A DNA stretch of 64,000 bases from Sialis fuliginosa (taxonomy: Eukaryota > Arthropoda > Insecta > Megaloptera > Sialidae), in contig OY540818.1 of the NCBI GenBank assembly GCA_961205875.1, positions 852,001 to 916,000 of the forward strand, given 5' to 3'. Under the pieces are notes generated by a model. The model was not told the origin of the DNA, searched no databases, and saw only the letters and a program-made list of their open reading frames with translations. Positions 10,019 to 21,944 of this stretch are shown piece by piece. The position numbers and the translations under genes are program-made. Within the stretch, counting starts at the first letter, position 1. Each line of letters begins with the position of its first letter.

Positions 10019-11339
10019 AGTAAATATTATTGTTTATTACAGAAGCACAAATTATTACAGTTTGACAGCCATTTATAATTTCAAAGAGTTCCTCACAATG
10101 ACGCAATCTCCCGTCTCATGCCACTCCCCGCACAGAGTTAAGAGGCAACCTTGTACTTTACTAACCTTGGCTCCTTAGTATGTGTTAATTTATGTCTTAC
10201 CGTACAGAGCTATATTCGCATTTGTCGCATTTAAAAGGTCGTTCCTTAGTATGTGTTAATTTATGTGTTGCTAAGCTACTTTTGTGTTTACAGCTATATT
10301 CACATTTGTTACATTTGAATGGTCTTTCGTTTGTATGTGTTAATTTATGTTTTACTAAATCGCTTTTACGTACAGTTGAATAGTCACATTGGCTGCATTT
10401 AAAAGGTCGTTCCATAGTATGTGGTAATTTATGTGTTGCTAAGCTACTTTTGTGTTTACAGCTATATTCACATTTGTCACATTTGAATGGTCTTTCGTTT
10501 GTATGTGTTAATTTATGTTTTACTAAATCGCTTTTATGTACAGTTGAATAGTCACATTGGCTGCATTTAAAAAGTCGTTCCTTAGTATGTGTTAATTTAT
10601 ATGTTGCTAGGCTACTTTTGCGTTTACAGCTATATTCACATTTGTCACATTTGAATGGTCTTTCGTTTGTTTGTGTTTAATTTATGTTTTACTAAATCGC
10701 TTTTACGTACAGTTGAATAGTCACATTGGCCGCATTTAAATGACTTTTCTTTCGTATGTGCTTGTAGTTTATGTCTTTGCAAAAGACCTTTGTGTTTACG
10801 CTATACTCGCATCGATCACATTTATGCATTTTTAAATTCAAATTTGAAACTGTATTATTTTTTTAAATTTCTTTATTGGTTCTGTGTGATTTATTTCTTT
10901 TTTTCTTCTTGCGTGTTTTTATTTTCGACTAGATTTTCTTAAAATTCTTCCTGAAAAAACAATGTACAATTACAATTAGAAAAAAATAATATGGAACATT
11001 TGTTTTGAAACCTCTGCTCTCTTCTACTTTTACGCATGTCCGATATCTGTCAAACGGTTTGGTGTAAATTTTTCGAAACGCAATTTTTCGAATCACAATT
11101 TTTCGAATCACAATATTTCGAATGAACAATTTTTCGAAAAATTTAAGTTTTGCTGTTCAAATTTTATTTAGTTAATAAAATATTAAGTAAAGTAATATTT
11201 GGACATTTTACGATATCCATACTAATATTATAAATGCGAATGTGTGTTTGTCTGTCTCTCTGTCTGTTTGTTACCTTTTCACGGCTAAGCCGCTGAACCG
11301 ATCTTGATGAAATTTGGCAGTGAAATAGCTTGCATCCCG
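10019..11339. repeat. Right arm of large inverted repeat A
   Basis: Reverse complement of 1-1148, ending at gcatccc (11339); the arm is longer by about 168 bp because its zinc-finger array has two more fingers. Beyond 11339 the sequence gaggacggacataggctatt belongs to a wider dispersed family, so the inverted repeat may extend left of the window as well. Confidence 0.93.
10195..10830 (-). pseudogene. C2H2 zinc-finger array, mirror copy with two extra fingers
   Basis: Minus-strand reading from about 10830 gives the same array as 511-1010, with about eight fingers including the last partial one. The longest open stretch is 10415-10197: FKCSQCDYSTVRKSDLVKHK, then the CEYSCKHKSSLATHK finger, then a partial finger ending SSVR and a stop. 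Finger 1 and the finger 2-3 linker carry the same frame breaks as the left arm. The extra pair of fingers (about 168 bp, near 10400-10570) is a duplication of the CDYST-CEYSC pair. Confidence 0.85.
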
Positions 11340-11745
11340 AGGACGGACATAGGCTATTTCGTATCTCAAAAATTCAACCCCTAAGAAATTGCAAAGGGGT
11401 GGAATTTTTTTTTTTTAGTAATTAATATTTTACCCCCCGATACATATGAAGGGTTGTAAGTGGTTTTATTCGATCTGGCGGGAAAAATACCACAGAGGCG
11501 GGGATTTTAGGGGGGAAAACAACCCTCTATCTCGCATAGGAGCCGATATATTTACGATTTTGTATAATGAAAGAAAACTAAAAATAAGACATTTAATATT
11601 TTACCCCCTGTCACATATGTATGAAGAGTTGTAATTGATTACATTCGATCTGGCGGGAAAAATACTACGGAAGAGGGATTATTCGGGGGACAAAACAACC
11701 CCTTATCTTACATAGGAGTCGCGACTTATATTATAAATGCGAAAG
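11340..11745. repeat. Two short relatives of the ~410-bp repeat
   Basis: Two direct copies of about 190 bp share the boxes cat(a)tgaagggttgtaa, cgatctggcgggaaaaatac and aaacaaccctctatc(t)c with the 410-bp family. They are followed at 11732 by attataaatgcgaaagtgt, a second copy of the end sequence seen at 11229. No gene. Confidence 0.75.
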
Positions 11746-11907
11746 TGTCTGTCTATTTGTTACCTGTTCACGACTAAACTACTTTTAAATTTAGGCAAAT
11801 GTATTTTGAAATTCAAATTAAAGGTTAAGTACATTTTCTCTATACAGTTTTCTTCATAGTGATTAACCAAATTATTTTTTAATGTGAATATAAAAGAATG
11901 CACAAAC

Positions 11908-12435
11908 CTGTGGTATTAATGAAGGATATAAGTATGATGGATTTATAGGTTTCACTCCTGGCATTAAAGATAGACCTGCAGTAATATGAGATTGAAATCC
12001 ATAGTTAGGAACCAAGACTGTGCCGGAGTTGGACTAGTAAATGAAATAAGATCTGTTTCCTCAGTGCCTAGAAAAGATGAACTGACAGAAGTAGTGCTGT
12101 TACGTCTTTGACTGATGGGTGGCGGTGCTAAAATGGATTTAAGTTGTCCTGTATTGAAAGATCCAGGTCTAGGTCTCGATATGATCTGTGCATTTTCTGT
12201 CTGTGGTATTTTATCTATAACTAGATAATATTATGTTTGTAAGAATCAATATTTGTAAATATATATTTTTTTATAAATACATACTTGGTTCATTTGATGT
12301 TGTTCCTGATGTTTTGCTAATTTGTATTTGTAATTTCTCTAACTTTTTCTGCATACGAAACTTATCTAGGTCTAAACTTAAAGCTTGTGCTTTTTCTAAG
12401 TCATCTTGAAATTGCTTTTCTATTGGTTGCGACAT
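11908..12435 (-). CDS. Two exons of an unidentified host gene with a UIM-like N terminus
   Basis: Exon a runs 12435-12295 on the minus strand. It starts ATG (MSQPIEKQFQDDLEKAQALS), and a possible splice acceptor (gcatag) just before the ATG suggests an upstream leader exon. The donor is gtatgt at 12294. Exon b starts after the acceptor ctag at 12221 and runs to 11908, followed by gtttgtg; the phase fits (one base plus two). It contains RPRPGSFNTGQLKSILAPPP and a serine/threonine stretch, then TDLISFTSPTP. Near 12015-12045 the frame seems to shift by one base, because the following coding-like stretch (SLMPGVKPINPSYLYPSLIP) is in another frame. DDLEKAQALSL fits a ubiquitin-interacting motif. 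A class II PI3-kinase N terminus is one guess, made at low confidence. Later exons would lie left of the window, beyond inverted repeat A. Confidence 0.55.
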
Positions 12436-12533
12436 TCTATGCATGAAAATAAGTAAATTTTAATATTTATTGAATATAAATTAACAACGTACACGTTACC
12501 TTTCCAATGACAAATGTTTTAAAGTTTAATCTA

Positions 12534-14663
12534 AATTTCGAAAAAAATTTTTTTTTGCTATAATGACTTTATAAATGTTTATCTCTGCGATATATGTTGT
12601 AGCTATACCTTAGTAGTATCATATCAATTTTTTTGAAAAATCTCCCATCAAAAATACGTAGAAATTTTCGATTCCAAAATTTTCAAACAAAATTTTTTTT
12701 GCTAAAACGGCTTGGTACACCTACGAAATTTTTTTCATAAATACCCCTTATTATACACAAACACATATATTTTTTTCAAATTCCTACTTTGGGTGGACGG
12801 GGGGTAAAATTAAATATGTTTACTGACCTCTATTTCTATAGTGGATTTGCATATTATGTAGTATGGTAAGTTAAAATAAGGAAACTTTCGCGGATCGAAA
12901 CGTAATAGTTCCTTCTCATTAATACATACATAAAGAAAACGATTTTTTTGAAATCAGTCAATAAATATCTGGAGATTACGCATTAGGTCTAAAATTTCGG
13001 AAAGGCTGTGGCCGGATAGCAATGTAAAATCGGCCTCAACACGGATTTGGCTAATTTTTATTTTCAATGTTGCTCTCATGCCCAATTATTAGCCTCTAAA
13101 AGCTGATAGTTTTTGGAAAAAAAATATTTTCATTTAAAAAAAAAAAAAAAATTTTAAGAATTTTTTTTTTGACAATGTAGAAGTTGTTTTGGTTGCAGTC
13201 TTGGACATACATACATTTCTTATGGTGATACACATATTTATAGTCCAGGCCACTTTACATGAAATTGAGTTTCTTGAAATAATTCGTATAACAAAACTAT
13301 TTCAATATTTTTTTTTTTGTTCTTCTTCACTGGATGCAAATATTTAATTTAATATAAGGGCAGTAAAACTACACGATGGATCACTAAATGTGTAATTTTG
13401 TACTTAAATAATATTAATATACATGTATAATATAAATAAATATAAGGCAAATTTTAAATTTCACATAAGGGTAGCATACAACAATGTTGTTAAACAAATA
13501 TGTTAATTTTTTTCAAAAAATATTTTATATTGAACTTCCGGTCAATGTTTCGGCTTCGTAACAGCGATTTTCGGATTCAGCAGGACCAAAATACTCTTAA
13601 TAGCTTTCATTGCAAAATGTTATACGAAGTACTTCAAGAAACTCAATTTCATGTAAAGTGGCCTGGACTATAAATATGTGTATATCACCATAAGAAATGT
13701 ATGTATGTCCAAGACTCTAAAACAAACGGGCAATGGGAGACAGAAGGGTTCTTATTGAATATTTCGAATTAATTTTATGTAAATAACTGTTTTTATATCA
13801 TTTTTATATTATTTTTATATTACATTATTTCTATAGCATTTGTACATGTTAATATTGTCTTCCAATGATTTTAATTTTTTTTAAGTATGTTCTACCACTT
13901 CGATTCTCCTCAGACTTTGTAGGGTGTAATATTAAAGTATGAAGATTATTTCATGAAATATCTGAATCTGTCGCTCAACTACAACCAAAACAACTTCTAC
14001 ATTGTCAACAAAAAAAATTCTTAAAAATTTTTTTTTTTTTTGAAAAATTGTAAATATATTTTTTTCCAAAAACTATCAACTTTTAGAGGCTAATAATTGG
14101 GCATGAGAATGCTCACATAAAGAGCAATATTCAAAATAAAAATTAGCCAAATCCGTGTTGAGGCCGATTTTACATTGCTATCCGGCTACAGCCTTTCCGA
14201 AATTTTAGACCTAATGCGTAATCCCCAGATATTTATTGACTGATTTCAAAAAAATCGTTTTCTTTATGTATGTATTAATGAGAAGGAACTATTACGTTTC
14301 GATCCGCGAAAGTTTCCTTATTTTAACCCACCTTACTACATAATATGCAAATCCACTATAGAAATAGAGGTCAGTAAACATATTTAATTTTACCCCCCGT
14401 CCACCCAAAGTAGGAATTTGAAAAAAATATATGTGTTTGTGTATAATAAGGGGTATTTATGAAAAAAATTTCGTAGGTGTACCAGGCCGTTTAAGCAAAA
14501 AAAATTTTTTTTGAAAATTTTGGTATCGAAAATTTCTACGTATTTTTGATGGGAGATTTTTCAAAAAAATTGATATGATACTACTAAGGTATAGCTACAA
14601 CATATATCGCAGAGATAAACATTTATAAAGTCATTACAGCAAAAAAAATTTTTTTTCGAAATT
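12534..14663. repeat. Large palindrome C
   Basis: The arms 12534-13300 and 13607-14663 are reverse complements with few mismatches, from atttcgaaaaaaa at the outer ends to cgtataaca at the inner ends. The loop is about 300 bp. The right arm carries about 245 bp (13722-13968) that the left arm lacks. No coding frame. I could not define a target duplication. Confidence 0.9.
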
Positions 14664-16177
14664 ACATTTTTCATATTTCCCGGAAAATTAGTGGGCGCAG
14701 GGGCCCAAAAGTTTGTAGAAGAGTACCTTTTAGTCATACCTTTTTATAAAAAAAATATCGACCCAACTTTCCCCATGCTTACCCTGCCATGCTCTTTAAT
14801 TATTACTAACTTACAATAAAAATAAATGTTCTATACTCGCTACAAAAATAAAATGTCTCCATTTAGTTAGCATAAACTCAGACATAAACTTCGAGACCTC
14901 GTGTGGGAATGTGCGTGCTGTGTCCAAATGCCACACGAACACATCGAAGACGCACAAATTCTTTTTGCATGTTTTTATGAGCAGATTTAAAAAAGTGAAC
15001 TTTTTCAACCGATTAGTCAGCCCATCTCTAATTATTAGAAAAGCACAGATACTCAAAAGAGTATTTGTTGTATCAAAAGCCTTTCAAGTTTTTCCTTTAA
15101 ACTATTAATAAATGTATTTGTTTAAATATCAGCATATCTCAATTTATCAATCATTTGATAATTTTTACATTATACATTTTTTTAATAAAAAATACCAATG
15201 AAATTTCATTTCACTTTGGAACAACCAATGTATAGGATATTATAATCAGTAATAATGTATAACAGTGTTTTGACTTTAGCATTTTACACTGAATGAACCA
15301 AACACACAAAATAATATTTGGCTAGCCAATACCATTCTTCGAACGGAACGAATATATTAAATATATTCCAAAACCAAATCATATTTGATCAAAATAAATC
15401 ATTAAATATGATAAATATCCTTTACTATGAAATAAATTTAAAATTCGGAAACAGTTTGTTGCAAAAATGTCAAAGTATTTTTTTTATTTCTAATCAATTT
15501 ATATAATACTAAGAAAGCAGCTGTTGCCACACTCAAATCCATTTTTAAACTAAAATGATATGGCGAGCATAACAATCTTTGGTTCTAAGTATCCAGTTTG
15601 TTTATTTGTCTACGCTCACCTCATTCGTAGTAAAACATTTAAGTCAAGATGCACCATTATAGTTAATAATAATAACATAGCAATAAAAACTTATTTATTT
15701 TGTAATGTATGTATGCCTAGTTAGCCAAAGCATGTAGTATAGTTTTATTTTTACCTCAAATTTGTGCGATTTATCACAATGAGCATAAAATATTTTATAA
15801 TTTCCATACATTTTCTGGGGATTCATGTGCTTTATTTTTCATTTTAATCCAAATATTAAGAACTTCGTACCTATATACTCCAACGGTATATAATACATTA
15901 TTTATGTATTTTTGTTATTAAAGCATATGCCATAACGGTACACAACAGTAAAATAACATTATTTATTAACATTAATCAATCATTTTCTAATCAAACGAAC
16001 GAAAATTATTTTTACAAACACATTCTAATTATTTTACAAAATGTCAAACAATAAAAAATTTCAAATGTGTACTTGCATGCGCATAAAGACAGCGGTAAAT
16101 TTTAAAATAAAATGATACTAGCGCTATAGTGTCTCCGGTGAAAAGCTTCATCCCTTCCATATGGAGTTACCATACCC
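14664..16177. other. No gene seen
   Basis: AT-rich intergenic or intronic sequence. Short reading frames near 14811-15108 overlap on both strands and have no recognisable motif. The region could be the 5' intron of the gene at 11908-12435. Confidence 0.6.
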
Positions 16178-16630
16178 TGACTTACAAGCAAACATCCCCA
16201 GGTGTCACTCTCCGATTTTAATGAAACTTTGTAAAAATGTTCTTTGGGTAAAAATTAAGGACACATATATTTTTATACGGGGCCGTTTTTAAGTTTAGGT
16301 GGTGAAATCGACCCTTGAAAATGAGGGTAAAATTTTAAATTTGTAAATAGCTCGTAAACCGCTTGGAATAGTGGCTTGTGTATAATACAAAATTTGTTTG
16401 GTATTACAAGAGCTATAAAGTAGCATGAATGTGGTACCCCCTATAATTTTTATTTGGGGGGTATAATGGACACCCCTTAACTTTTTTCAAAAATTATTAT
16501 TTTTACTTTCATAAATCAATAGAGTGTAGTATTCTGAATACAATGATATAAAATTTCAAAATAACGTATCTTCAAACTTTGGAGATATCGGCACTTTTGT
16601 AGTCCGCCATATAACATACTTTATACACTG

Positions 16631-17331
16631 TATAAAGTATATGGCATGCCGCGCCGCGCGCCAGTCAAAGCTAGTTGAACACTTTTCAAAGTAGTGTGGT
16701 TCTATTATATGCTGTGATATTAATTTGATAATTCACAAATATCATCAATATGAGTTTATTTTAAATTACAATGAGTAAAAATTTTGTAAATCCATCGATA
16801 GGGGGTGTGCAACCCTTAAAGTAATGAACAATGAAATGTAGCGATTTCAAGCATTAAAAAATGGTTTTAAAACTATTCGTGCCAAGGCAATGATAATATT
16901 CATTAAGGGTTGTACATGATAGTGTTTTTTTGTTAGTTTTACTGGTGACAATATGGTAAGAATAAATCTATATATTTCAGTTTACGAGTATATTTAAAAA
17001 AATACAGTTACGCTCATTAAGGTGGTTTAAGAATGTTGTGGTTTTTATGAATTTAAGATACACGACATTTTCATTAAAGATAAATCTAAATACCTTTCTT
17101 TAAATGTTTTTAATACTTTAAATCGCTATACATACATTTCATTGTTCATTACTTTAAAAGTTGCACAGCCCCTATCGATGAATTTGCAAAATTTTAGGCG
17201 TTGTAATTTAAAATAAACCCATATTGATGATATTTGTGAATTATCAAATTAATTTCACAGAATCACACTACTTTGAAAAGTGTTCTACTAGCTTTGAGTG
17301 GCGCGCGGCGCGGCATGCCATATACTTTATA
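16631..17331. mobile_element. Nested palindrome E in the left arm of D
   Basis: The ends are tataaagtatatggcatgcc and its exact mirror at 17331, followed inside by the GC-rich block gcgccgcgcg. The arms are about 220-240 bp (16631-16870 and 17110-17331). The corresponding place in the right arm of D (near 21450-21480) has no such insert, so E arrived after D formed or was lost from one side. A diverged relative of its inner part (tcgatagggggtgtgcaaccc) lies at 62715-62740. Confidence 0.85.
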
Positions 17332-17347
17332 ATAGTATGTGTATAAA

Positions 17348-17736
17348 GTGGGTTCCGGTCAATTTATCGTAAACAATTTATCGTAAACAGTTTATCGTAC
17401 AACAGTTTATCGTAAAACAATTTACCGAACGAACAATTTATCGTATGAACAATTTACCGTAAGAACAATTTATCGTAAAACAATTTATCGTAAGAACAAT
17501 TTATCGTATGGACAATTTACCGTAAGAACAATTTATCGTAAAACAATTTATCGTAAGAACAATTTATCGTATGGACAATTTACCGTATGAACAATTTATC
17601 GTAAAACAATTTATCGTAAAACAATTTCTCGTAGAACAATTTATCGTAAAACAATTTATCGTAAAACAATTTATCGTAAAACAATTTATCGTAGAGCAAT
17701 TTATCGTAAAACAATTTATCGTAAAACAATTTATGT
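17348..17736. repeat. Short-unit tandem array, caatttatcgtaaaa type, left
   Basis: About two dozen units of 15-18 bp, consensus acaatttatcgtaaa with variants atcgtatgg, accgtaag and atcgtagag. Higher-order groups of three repeat near 17450-17570. It is mirrored at 21093-21455 with nearly the same variant order. Confidence 0.92.
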
Positions 17737-17989
17737 ATTATTATTGTCACAGACTCCACTGGACTTTCTTATACGTATTAAGGTCAAATCAATTATGAAA
17801 ATATTATATAATATATTATTATATAGAAACCTTGTTTTCTAATTTTATCAATTAAAAAAAATGTACAGATGCGTATTAAGTTAGATTTTAGGCCCAAATT
17901 ATTAAAATAATAAATACACATTACATATAAATAATATATATAAACCTTATTTATTATTTAATCAATTAAAAAAAATGTACAGAAGCGTA

Positions 17990-19670
17990 TTGAGTAATTA
18001 TTGAGACCCGTGTATTAAACTAATTAATAAACTCACAACTCGCCCCCTGTCACAGATGGAGGGTTGTAACTGGTCTCATTGGATCCGACGGGAAAAATAC
18101 TATAGGATTCTAGGGGAATGGGGGGCAAAACAACCCTCTATCTAGCACAGGAGTCGAGATATTTACGATTTTCTGTAATGAATACCATAAGTAGCGAAAC
18201 AGAAAAATTCAATATTTACAATAAATACTGCATATAAACATAAGATATTATTATTTAATTTAATAGAATGAAATAAAAAGTTCAGGCATGTATTAAGTGA
18301 TATTTTAGGCCCGTATTGTTAAAACAACAAATACACATATGTATGTACATAGAAACCTTGTTTATAATTTAGTCAGTTAAAAATAATTGTACAGAAGCGT
18401 ATTGAGTGATTTTTGAGACCCGTGTATTAAACTAATTAATAAACTCACAACTCGCCCCCTGTCACAGATGGAGGGTTGTAACTGGTCTCATTGGATCCGG
18501 CGGGAAAAATACTATAGGATTCTAGGGGAATGGGGGGCAAAACAACCCTCTATCTAGCACAGGAGTCGAGATATTTACGATTTTCTGTAATGAATACCAT
18601 AAGTTTCTAAACAGAAAAATTCAATATTTACAATAAATACTGCATATAAACATAAGATATTATTATTTAATTTAATAGAATGAAATAAAAAGTTCAGGCA
18701 TGTATTAAGTGATATTTTAGGCCCGTATTGTTAAAACAACAAATACACATATGTATATAGAAACCTTGTTTATAATTTAGTCAGTTAAAAATAATTTTAC
18801 AGAAGCGTATTGAGTGATTTTTGAGACCCGTGTATTAAACTAATTAATAAACTCACAAATCGCCCCCTGTCACAGATGGAGGGTTGTAACTGGTCTCATT
18901 GGATCCGGCGGGAAAAATACTATAGGATTCTAGGGGAATGGGGGGCAAAACAACCCTCTATCTAGCACAGGAGTCGAGATATTTACGATTTTCTGTAATG
19001 AATACCATAAGTAGCGAAACAGAAAAATTCAATATTTACAATAAATACTGCATATAAACATAAGATATTATTATTTAATTTAATAGAATGAAATAAAAAG
19101 TTCAGGCATGTATTAAGTGATATTTTAGGCCCGTATTGTTAAAACAACAAATACACATATGTATATAGAAACCTTGTTTATAATTTAGTCAGTTAAAAAT
19201 AATTGTACAGAAGCGTATTGAGTGATTTTTGAGACCCGTGTATTAAACTAATTAATAAACTCACAAATCGCCCCCTGTCACAGATGGAGGGTTGTAACTG
19301 GTCTCATTGGATCCGGCGGGAAAAATACTATAGGATTCTAGGGGAATGGGGGGCAAAACAACCCTCTATCTAGCACAGGAGTCGAGATATTTACGATTTT
19401 CTGTAATGAATACCATAAGTAGCGAAACAGAAAAATTCAATATTTACAATAAATACTGCATATAAACATAAGATATTATTATTTAATTTAATAGAATGAA
19501 ATAAAAAGTTCAGGCATGTATTAAGTGATATTTTAGGCCCGTATTGTTAAAACAACAAATACACATATATTAAATAGAAACCTTGTTTATAATTTAGTCA
19601 ATTAAAAATAATTGTACAGAACCTTATTGAGTGATTTTTGAGGCCCGTGTTTAATTAATAAACTCGCCTC
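17990..19670. repeat. Four tandem ~410-bp repeats
   Basis: The box gccccctgtcacagatgg recurs at about 18040, 18453, 18861 and 19270, giving a period near 410 bp. Neighbouring units are almost identical. Unit 2 has a variant (agtttctaaac for agtagcgaaac). No reading frame is kept across units. Confidence 0.93.
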
Positions 19671-19989
19671 TGTCACGTGATGAAAGAATGTAATATAACA
19701 TTGTTTTACATTGAACAGTTTACCATAAATTGAACGCAAATCGATTAAATAATATTCAATGTTTCTAAATAGTAGGTATACGTGAATTTGTTATTTTAAG
19801 AATACAGGCCTATATTATCACTTGATATACATCTGTACATTTTTAAAATTTATTTAATTTAGTAATAATATCTAAGGTATATTATTATTGTGTAAGAGGT
19901 GGATATTGATTTTGTTTCTTTTTCACTATTTATTCATAATAGAAAATCGTAATTAACACGTCACCTATACGAGTAAGGGGGTTGTTTTT

Positions 19990-20845
19990 AATTAGTTTAA
20001 TACACGGGACTCAAAAATCACTCAATACGCTTCTGTACAATTATTTTTAACTGACTAAATTATAAACAAGGTTTCTATATACATATGTGTATTTGTTGTT
20101 TTAACAATACGGGCCTAAAATATCACTTAATACATGCCTGAACTTTTTATTTCATTCTATTAAATTAAATAATAATATCTTATGTTTATATGCAGTATTT
20201 ATTGTAAATATTGAATTTTTCTGTTTCGCTACTTATGGTATTCATTACAGAAAATCGTAAATATCTCGACTCCTGTGCTAGATAGAGGGTTGATTTGCCC
20301 CCCATCCCCCTAGAATCCTATAGTATTTTTCCCGCCGGATCCAATGAGACCAGTTACAACCCTCCATCTGTGACAGGGGGTGATTTGTGAGTTTTTTAAT
20401 TAGTTTAATACACGGGCCTCAAAAATCACTCAATACGCTTCTGTACAATTATTTTTAACTGACTAAATTATAAACAAGGTTTCTATATACATATGTGTAT
20501 TTGTTGTTTTAACAATACGGGCCTAAAATATCACTTAATACATGCCTGAACTTTGTATTTCATTCTATTAAATTACATAATAATATCTTATGTTTATATG
20601 CAGTATTTATTGTAAATATTGAATTTTTCTGTTTCGCTACTTATGGTATTCATTACAGAAAATCGTAAATATCTCGACTCCTGTGCTAGATAGGTTGTTT
20701 TGCCCCCCATTCCCCTAGAATCCTATAGTATTTTTCCCGCCGGATCCAATGAGACCAGTTACAACCCTCCATCTATGACAGGGGGCGAGTTGTGAGTTTA
20801 TTAATTAGTTTAATACACGGGTCTCAATAATTACTCAATACGCTT
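19990..20845. repeat. Two inverted ~410-bp repeats, right arm of D
   Basis: Reverse complements of the units at 17990-19670. The second unit lacks a few bases at agatag(agg)gttgttttg. Confidence 0.92.
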
Positions 20846-21092
20846 CTGTACATTTTTTTTAATTGATTAAATAATAAATAAGGTTTATATATATTATTTA
20901 TATGTAATGTGTATTTATTATTTTAATAATTTGGGCCTAAAATCTAACTTAATACGCATCTGTACATTTTTTTTAATTGATAAAATTAGAAAACAAGGTT
21001 TCTATATAATAATATATTATATAATATTTTCATAATTGATTTGACCTTAATACGTATAAGAAAGTCCAGTGGAGTCTGTGACAATAATAATA

Positions 21093-21455
21093 CATAAATT
21101 GTTTTACGATAAATTGCTCTACGATAAATTGTTTTACGATAAATTGTTTTACGATAAATTGTTTTACGATAAATTGTTTTACGATAAATTGTTCTACGAT
21201 AAATTGTTTTACGATAAATTGTTCATACGGTAAATTGTCCATACGATAAATTGTTCTTACGATAAATTGTTTTACGATAAATTGTTCTTACGGTAAATTG
21301 TCCATACGATAAATTGTTCTTACGATAAATTGTTTTACGATAAATTGTTCTTACGGTAAATTGTTCATACGATAAATTGTTCGTTCGGTAAATTGTTTTA
21401 CGATGAACTGTTTACGATAAACTGTTTTACGATAAACTGTTTACGATAAATTGAC
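21093..21455. repeat. Short-unit tandem array, right (mirror)
   Basis: Reverse complement of 17348-17736, with one or two units fewer and small changes. It is followed by cgtataaagtatatggcgga, the uninterrupted version of the site where E sits in the left arm. Confidence 0.92.
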
Positions 21456-21944
21456 CGCAAATCGTATAAAGTATATGGCGGACTACAAAAGTGCCGATAT
21501 CTCCGAAGTTTAAAGATACGTTATTTTGAAATTTTATATAATTGTATTCAGAATACTACACTCTATTGATTTATGAAAGAAAAAATAATAATTTTTGAAA
21601 AAAAGTTAAGGGGTGTCCATTATACCCCCCAAATAAAAATTATAGGGGGTTCCACATTTATGCTATTTTATAGCTCTTGTAATACCAAACAAATTTTGTA
21701 TTAAACACAAGCCACTATTCCAAGTGGTTTACGAGCTATTTACAAATTTAAAATTTTACCCTCATTTTCAAGGGTCGATTTCACCACCTAAACTTAAAAA
21801 CGGGCACGTATAAAAAAATACGTGTCCTTATATTTTACCTAAAGAACATTTTTACCAAGTTTCATGAAAGTCGGAGGTGACACCTGGGGATGTTTGCTTG
21901 TTAGTCAATAATTATTTTAAACGGATAGGTAACAAGTTAGGTTA

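Larger units (their letters stand above)
16178..21907. repeat. Giant palindrome D
   Basis: The outer ends are tgacttacaagcaaacatcc (16178) and its near-perfect mirror ending at 21907. The arms contain, from outside in: a 450-bp unique part, a short-unit array (17348-17736 and 21093-21455), a stretch around the motif ggactttcttatacgtatta, and tandem ~410-bp repeats. The left arm is longer because it holds the nested palindrome E and four 410-bp units against two on the right. The centre is near 19700-19990. The 68-75-codon frames over the short-unit array are an artefact of the repeat. Confidence 0.93.

Noticed and set aside
17571-17798. Frame with repeated QFIVK units, also at 21030-21242 on the other strand
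   Set aside because: It is a translation of the caatttatcgtaaaa array; unit lengths vary and frame is not protected elsewhere in the array.
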